Assembly (NCBI GenBank): GCA_009774615.1
Contig: VSOC01000136.1
Span: 1-8,920 of the forward strand
DNA: 8,920 nt
Reading direction: 5' to 3'
Source of the DNA: Lachnospiraceae bacterium
GTDB lineage: Bacteria > Bacillota > Clostridia > Lachnospirales > Lachnospiraceae
The position numbers and the translations under genes are program-made. Positions 5,885 through 8,920 of the stretch are shown here, piece by piece. Below the pieces are notes generated by a model. The model made no database searches. It was not told the origin of the DNA and saw nothing but the letters and a program-made list of their open reading frames with translations. Positions within the stretch are counted from its first letter, which is position 1, and each line of letters starts with the position of its first letter.

Positions 5885-6550
5885 ATGGGTGAAGCTGCAG
5901 GAGCAAACCTGGTGGGCATGGGCTGGATTCAGTTAATGCCGCTGAATTCCGTTTCCGGCGGCGGTATTTCCGGCTATGTAAACAGTTCTCTGTACTGCAA
6001 TAAAGAGGGAAAACGCTATGTTGCAGAGGATGAACGGCGTGATGTTCTGGCAGCGGCAGCACTTGCACAGACCGATAAGCTGTTCTATGTGGTGTGTGAC
6101 CAGAAGGAAGCAGAACTGCGGGGACTGACTAAAGAAACGCTGGATTATATGGTGGAGAACGGGCTGATATACAGCGGCGAAACCGTTGCCGAACTGGCAG
6201 AGAATATGGGTGTTCCGGCAGATGCCCTGGAAACTACCGTCAGCGAGTTTAACGAATTGGTAAAAGCCGGAAAGCCGGATGAATTTGGCAGGACAACATG
6301 GGAGAACACCATTGAAACCGGCCCGTTCTATGCACCGTCGTTTTCACCGGCAGTCCATCATACCATGGGCGGTCTGGAGATTAACAGCAACGCCGAAGTG
6401 CTTGATGCCGACGGCAATGTCATCCCCGGCTTTTATGCGGCTGGTGAAGTAACCGGAGGAATCCATGGTACAAACCGTGTTGGAGGAAACGCAGTTCCGG
6501 ATGCCCTGTGCTTTGGCAAGATTGCCGGAGAGAATGCGGCAAAAAATTAA
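5885..6550 (+). pseudogene. Fumarate reductase-like FAD flavoprotein, 5'-truncated
   Basis: About 221 codons correspond to the C-terminal half of an FAD_binding_2 family reductase (fumarate/urocanate reductase type). Visible are MGEAAGANLVGMGWIQ at the start, KRYVAEDERRDV (residues 43-54, the region of the catalytic Arg in flavocytochrome c fumarate reductases), HHTMGGL (158-164), and the FAD-binding end GFYAAGEVTGGIHGTNRVGG (182-201) with the substrate-binding Arg of GTNR. The N-terminal FAD-binding Rossmann domain (GxGxxG) and anything before it are missing; similarity begins in what is normally a GDGxxMGEA motif. The frame extends upstream to a TTG at 5837 through AT-rich, lysine-rich codons unlike the family. 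The remnant is visibly GC-richer than its surroundings, consistent with a core-type gene cut by rearrangement. A functional enzyme is not expected. Confidence 0.88.
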
Positions 6551-6617
6551 GGGCATTTGGCAACTTAATTCAATAACCTGCCCATATGGATGAACTTTTG
6601 TTTCAGTGATAAGCTGA

Positions 6618-6854
6618 TTTTTTTGCATTCTGCCTGGATCTTTCTACCAGGCAGAAATTGCATCGGCAAACGCCTCCTTAAACCCGGTTGATTTATTCTT
6701 TATAGAAAGAGAGGATATAACCGCTGAATCCATAGCTGGAATTGCCCATCAATATGCAAATCCTGAACGGATACCCCTAGTTAACACCTTTTTCTACATA
6801 GTAGATGTACCTGATTTAATCAAAACCTGCTTCCCCCGAAAAGCAAATCCATAG
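6618..6854 (+). other. Coding-like open fragment, unrecognised
   Basis: Between a TGA at 6615 and a TAG at 6852 the plus strand is open. From about 6660 to 6790 it reads like protein (SANASLNPVDLFFIERED, then IAGIAHQYANPERIPLVN). No start codon or ribosome site fits, and the last 60 bp run antisense to the end of the 577-aa AAA gene. It may be a remnant of another gene left between the flavoprotein fragment and the AAA gene, or a chance frame. I recognise no family. Confidence 0.25.
6628..6656. repeat. Second copy of the TTCTGCCTGG hairpin
   Basis: Ten-base arms TTCTGCCTGG (6628-6637) and CCAGGCAGAA (6647-6656) flank a 9-base loop, the same core and loop length as the terminator at 3169-3208. 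A T-run precedes the stem on the plus strand, but none follows it on either strand, so it is a weak terminator at best. It lies between the flavoprotein remnant and the convergent 577-aa AAA gene. Confidence 0.6.
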
Positions 6855-8527
6855 GTCTGAATCTGCCTTTTTGTAAATCCTTTTGAAAGCAATGAAGCAG
6901 CATAGCCTTTATCTTCAATTTGCTTTAAAGCCGCCTTAGCCGTATCCTCCAGTGTTATTTCTTCATCTGGGTCCTGTACTTTGAATTCAAGGATAATGGC
7001 ATCATTTTCCGCCTGTATTGGCTCCAGCATTACATCATATCGTCCAAAACCGCTTTCTCTATTTGAAGTAATCGCATAGCGATCAGCTAAGTCTACAAGA
7101 AGTCCTAATACAAAACCATGAAAAAAACGTTCGGGTTCTGCATTTTCCGAAGGTCTTTTTCCGCTGTCAAAATAGCTGAATGTAGCCAGGGCTACTTTAT
7201 TCATGTAAATATTCATAGATTTCACATCTTTTGCCAGCATTGCCCGAATAAAATCATTATATTCTGGAATAAATCCTTTAAACCAATGTTCAATCATCTG
7301 GCTGAACATAAGACGTACTTCTCGATTTGTCAATACGAATTCATACGTGGCTCTTCCCCAGATTTCATCTACAGTATAGCTTTTTACACGAAGATAACCA
7401 CAGGCCAGCAATAAGCTCCACACAGCATCTATCTGCTTATCCAGTTGATTAAAAATAATTTGTTCATCAATCCTGGTTCGAAGAATTCCACCTTTAAGAA
7501 GGTCTTCCATATCCATTTTTACAATCCGGTTGCTCCGTCGAAGCAGCCTGTCAACCAGGCCATTACTGCTGGTATTGGCCCAATAAGCAGAAATCTTTTT
7601 CTTGTCCAAAAAATTTAAAATAGACCAGGGATTATAAATATCCTGCCGCTTTCCAAAAGTAAATCCATCATACCAGTCCTTTACTTTTTGCCGTTCTCCA
7701 TATAGTCCATATTCCTTCAGAGCTTCCCAAACTTCTTCCTCTGTAAAACCAAAACTATCCTCATATTTTTCGGAAGTCGTTGTCACAACTTCCATATGAT
7801 TCACATCAGAAAAAATAGATTCCTTACTTATTCGCGTAATGCCTGTCAGAAGAGCACGTTCTAAATGCTGGTTTGTTTTAAATGTCGAATTAAATAAGCT
7901 TCGAATAAATCCTGCCAGTTCATTCCAATATCCATAAATATAAGCTTCTTGAAGAGGAGTATCGTATTCATCCAAAAATACTAGAACCTTCTGTCCATAA
8001 TATCTTTCCATATAAGACATCAGCAATTTTAAGGCTCTTGTTAAAGATGTATCCGTAATTTTATCCCATAAATCTTTCTTTCCATTCATCGATTGACCAA
8101 AGGTATAAAACGTTTGCTTTTCCATTTCATCCAAAATATCACCCTTCAAAAGATAGGAATGTGCTTTATACACTTCTTTAATAACCGCCATAATTCCTTC
8201 CCGGGCAGATTTTATCGAAGACGCTTTTATATCCGCAAAGCTAAGGAAAATCACAGGATAAGTGCCTTGGATATTTCGATAGTTTTCTTCCTTCCATATG
8301 GATAAGTTTTCAAATAACTCAGCCTTATCGCTGTACTGTATAGAAAAAAAGCATTCAAGCATATTCATATTTAATGTTTTTCCAAATCTTCGAGGGCGGG
8401 TAATTAATGTTACTTCATCGCCACTCGCCCACCATTCCCTGATAAAATTGGTTTTATCAATGTAGAAATACTGATTATTTATTAATTTTTCAAAGCTTTG
8501 AACCCCGATTCCTACAGTTCTTGCCAT
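6794..8527 (-). CDS. AAA-ATPase/PD-(D/E)XK family protein, complete (577 aa)
   Basis: A full-length member of the DUF1703-type family. The ATG at 8527 is preceded by AAGGAG (8533-8538) with a 5-bp gap. Domains in order: N-terminal GIGVQSFEKL and YFYIDKT; Walker A TRPRRFGKT (43-51); Walker B VLVFLDEYD (181-189); LLTGITRISKES (226-237), the sensor-like strand; a helical middle with YDGFTFG (286-292) and YNPWSI; then the PD-(D/E)XK domain with FFHGFVLGLL (468-477), GFGRYDV (Asp498), ILEFKV (Glu514, Lys516) and ALKQI. All predicted nucleotide-binding and nuclease residues are present, so it should be active. It is only distantly similar to the two broken copies and is not part of their duplication. 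Such genes are often present in many copies in gut Clostridia and Bacteroidetes; their biological role is unproven, with DNA cleavage coupled to ATP hydrolysis the usual inference. Upstream lies a decayed copy of the 89-aa gene rather than an operon partner. Confidence 0.92.
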   Translation of the reverse strand: MARTVGIGVQSFEKLINNQYFYIDKTNFIREWWASGDEVTLITRPRRFGKTLNMNMLECFFSIQYSDKAELFENLSIWKEENYRNIQGTYPVIFLSFADIKASSIKSAREGIMAVIKEVYKAHSYLLKGDILDEMEKQTFYTFGQSMNGKKDLWDKITDTSLTRALKLLMSYMERYYGQKVLVFLDEYDTPLQEAYIYGYWNELAGFIRSLFNSTFKTNQHLERALLTGITRISKESIFSDVNHMEVVTTTSEKYEDSFGFTEEEVWEALKEYGLYGERQKVKDWYDGFTFGKRQDIYNPWSILNFLDKKKISAYWANTSSNGLVDRLLRRSNRIVKMDMEDLLKGGILRTRIDEQIIFNQLDKQIDAVWSLLLACGYLRVKSYTVDEIWGRATYEFVLTNREVRLMFSQMIEHWFKGFIPEYNDFIRAMLAKDVKSMNIYMNKVALATFSYFDSGKRPSENAEPERFFHGFVLGLLVDLADRYAITSNRESGFGRYDVMLEPIQAENDAIILEFKVQDPDEEITLEDTAKAALKQIEDKGYAASLLSKGFTKRQIQTYGFAFRGKQVLIKSGTSTM

Positions 8528-8575
8528 GCATACTCCTTCCTATCTCTAATATCCCTAGACTTTTGTCAAAGGGTT

Positions 8576-8643
8576 TTTCGAAAAACCATAAATATTTTCC
8601 GTGGCATGATGAAAACCATCCTACACTGCTTTTTCAATATACA
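8576..8643 (-). pseudogene. Decayed fragment of the 89-aa DUF4160-partner gene
   Basis: Segments align with 3620-3711 of the 89-aa gene: GAAAAACCATA at 8580 onward (offset 4,956) and GCATGATGAAAACCATC at 8604 onward (offset 4,932), separated by a 24-bp loss. A further 93 bp covering the gene's 5' end and start are missing before block C copy 2 begins at 8644. No DUF4160 remnant is visible next to it. Confidence 0.75.
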
Positions 8644-8776
8644 TTTTATATTTCTATAAGTTTTCTTGTCCAAATCAACCATTTTCAGACAACACTTAGA
8701 TATTTTTGGAATATTTCTGTTTCTTTTCGCCTGCTGCCTTCATTTATTATATAGTAAATCTTGGCTTTACGCAATC
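8644..8776. repeat. Repeat block C, copy 2
   Basis: Gap-free partner of 3805-3937 with about 11 differences in 133 bp. It ends at the same CGCAATC as copy 1, then continues through 23 bp of unique AT-rich DNA to block E. Confidence 0.9.
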
Positions 8777-8799
8777 TATATTTTGAATTAACCTTTTTT

Positions 8800-8891
8800 A
8801 AAACATTACACGTCTTATCCGGAGTGCAAAAAACCGCAAGAGAAGAGTTGATATTGCCAAAGTACAGGAACAGATTTTTCTCAAAGAATAA
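8800..8891 (+). pseudogene. C-terminal fragment of the 251-aa gene
   Basis: The last 92 bp of the 251-aa gene (RLIRSAK, then RKRRVDIAKVQEQIFLKE and stop) are present without the rest of the gene. The two copies differ by a few substitutions, including Cys-Arg to Asn-Arg in the basic tail. The frame is intact, but no start codon exists. Confidence 0.85.
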
Positions 8892-8920
8892 TGACTTATT
8901 GTAAGTTATAGCTATAGCAT
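8800..8920. repeat. Repeat block E, copy 2
   Basis: Partner of 2900-3020, seven differences in 120 bp and no gaps, still matching at the last base of the window. The copy therefore continues outside, probably into the GTGCTCCAAA hairpin that follows copy 1 two bases later. Confidence 0.92.

Noticed and set aside
7118..7414. Plus-strand frame of 98 codons inside the 577-aa gene
   Set aside because: Antisense to an intact, motif-complete gene; the Phe/Ile/His-rich composition is typical of a shadow.
8541..8569. Promoter of the 577-aa gene from a perfect TTGACA at 8564-8569 on the minus strand
   Set aside because: No acceptable -10 box lies at 16-18 bp (best GAGATA), and transcription would start on top of the ribosome site.
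8521..8754. Plus-strand frame of 77 codons at the right edge
   Set aside because: It runs across the junction of the 89-aa gene remnant and block C, so it is a chance frame through repeat pieces.
1..8920. Insertion sequence or CRISPR array as an explanation for the repeats
   Set aside because: No transposase frame, no short regularly spaced repeats and no clear terminal inverted repeats with target duplications were found; the repeats are pieces of local genes and their flanks.

Overview
The window looks like an accessory, decaying stretch of the chromosome of a low-GC Firmicute, most likely a gut Clostridia/Lachnospiraceae member. The reasons are AT-rich intergenic DNA, strong AAGGAGG-type ribosome sites, sigma-A-type promoters, and the gene families: AAA-ATPase/PD-(D/E)XK proteins, an Rpn-type nuclease, DUF4160 and a DUF503 (YlxP-like) protein. 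The taxon is an inference from protein style, not from a marker gene.

Layout. 54-1101 (-) is the C-terminal nuclease half of an AAA-ATPase/PD-(D/E)XK gene that lost its ATPase half through an internal deletion. 1177-1911 (+) is a 5'-truncated Rpn-family nuclease. 1955-2197 (+) is a small unrecognised frame broken by one TGA. 2236-2991 (+) is an intact unrecognised helical protein of 251 aa. A strong two-way terminator hairpin (3169-3208) separates it from a convergent two-gene operon: an 89-aa protein (3521-3790) overlapping a DUF4160 protein (3259-3537). 3908-5110 (-) is a second copy of the first AAA gene; it keeps the ATPase half but has lost the nuclease half. Then come an intact DUF503 gene (5383-5664, +) with a clear promoter, a GC-richer 5'-truncated fumarate-reductase-like flavoprotein (5885-6550, +), and a complete but divergent AAA-ATPase/PD-(D/E)XK gene of 577 aa (6794-8527, -). 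The right end (8569-8920) holds only remnants: pieces of the 89-aa gene, of its upstream region, and of the 3' end of the 251-aa gene.

How it fits together. The window is a mosaic of repeated blocks at two levels of divergence. The two AAA copies share 650 bp with a single difference, in direct orientation and 3,485 bp apart. The other blocks (2900-3020/8800-8920, 3805-3937/8644-8776, and the 89-aa gene remnant) differ by about 6-8% or more. The two broken AAA genes are complementary: recombination between their shared 650 bp would excise a 3,485-bp segment and rebuild one intact promoter-ATPase-nuclease gene of about 523 aa. This is the most notable structure here. Whether it is a switch, a decay intermediate or an assembly artefact cannot be decided from the sequence alone. 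I see no tRNA, rRNA, CRISPR array or insertion-sequence transposase.
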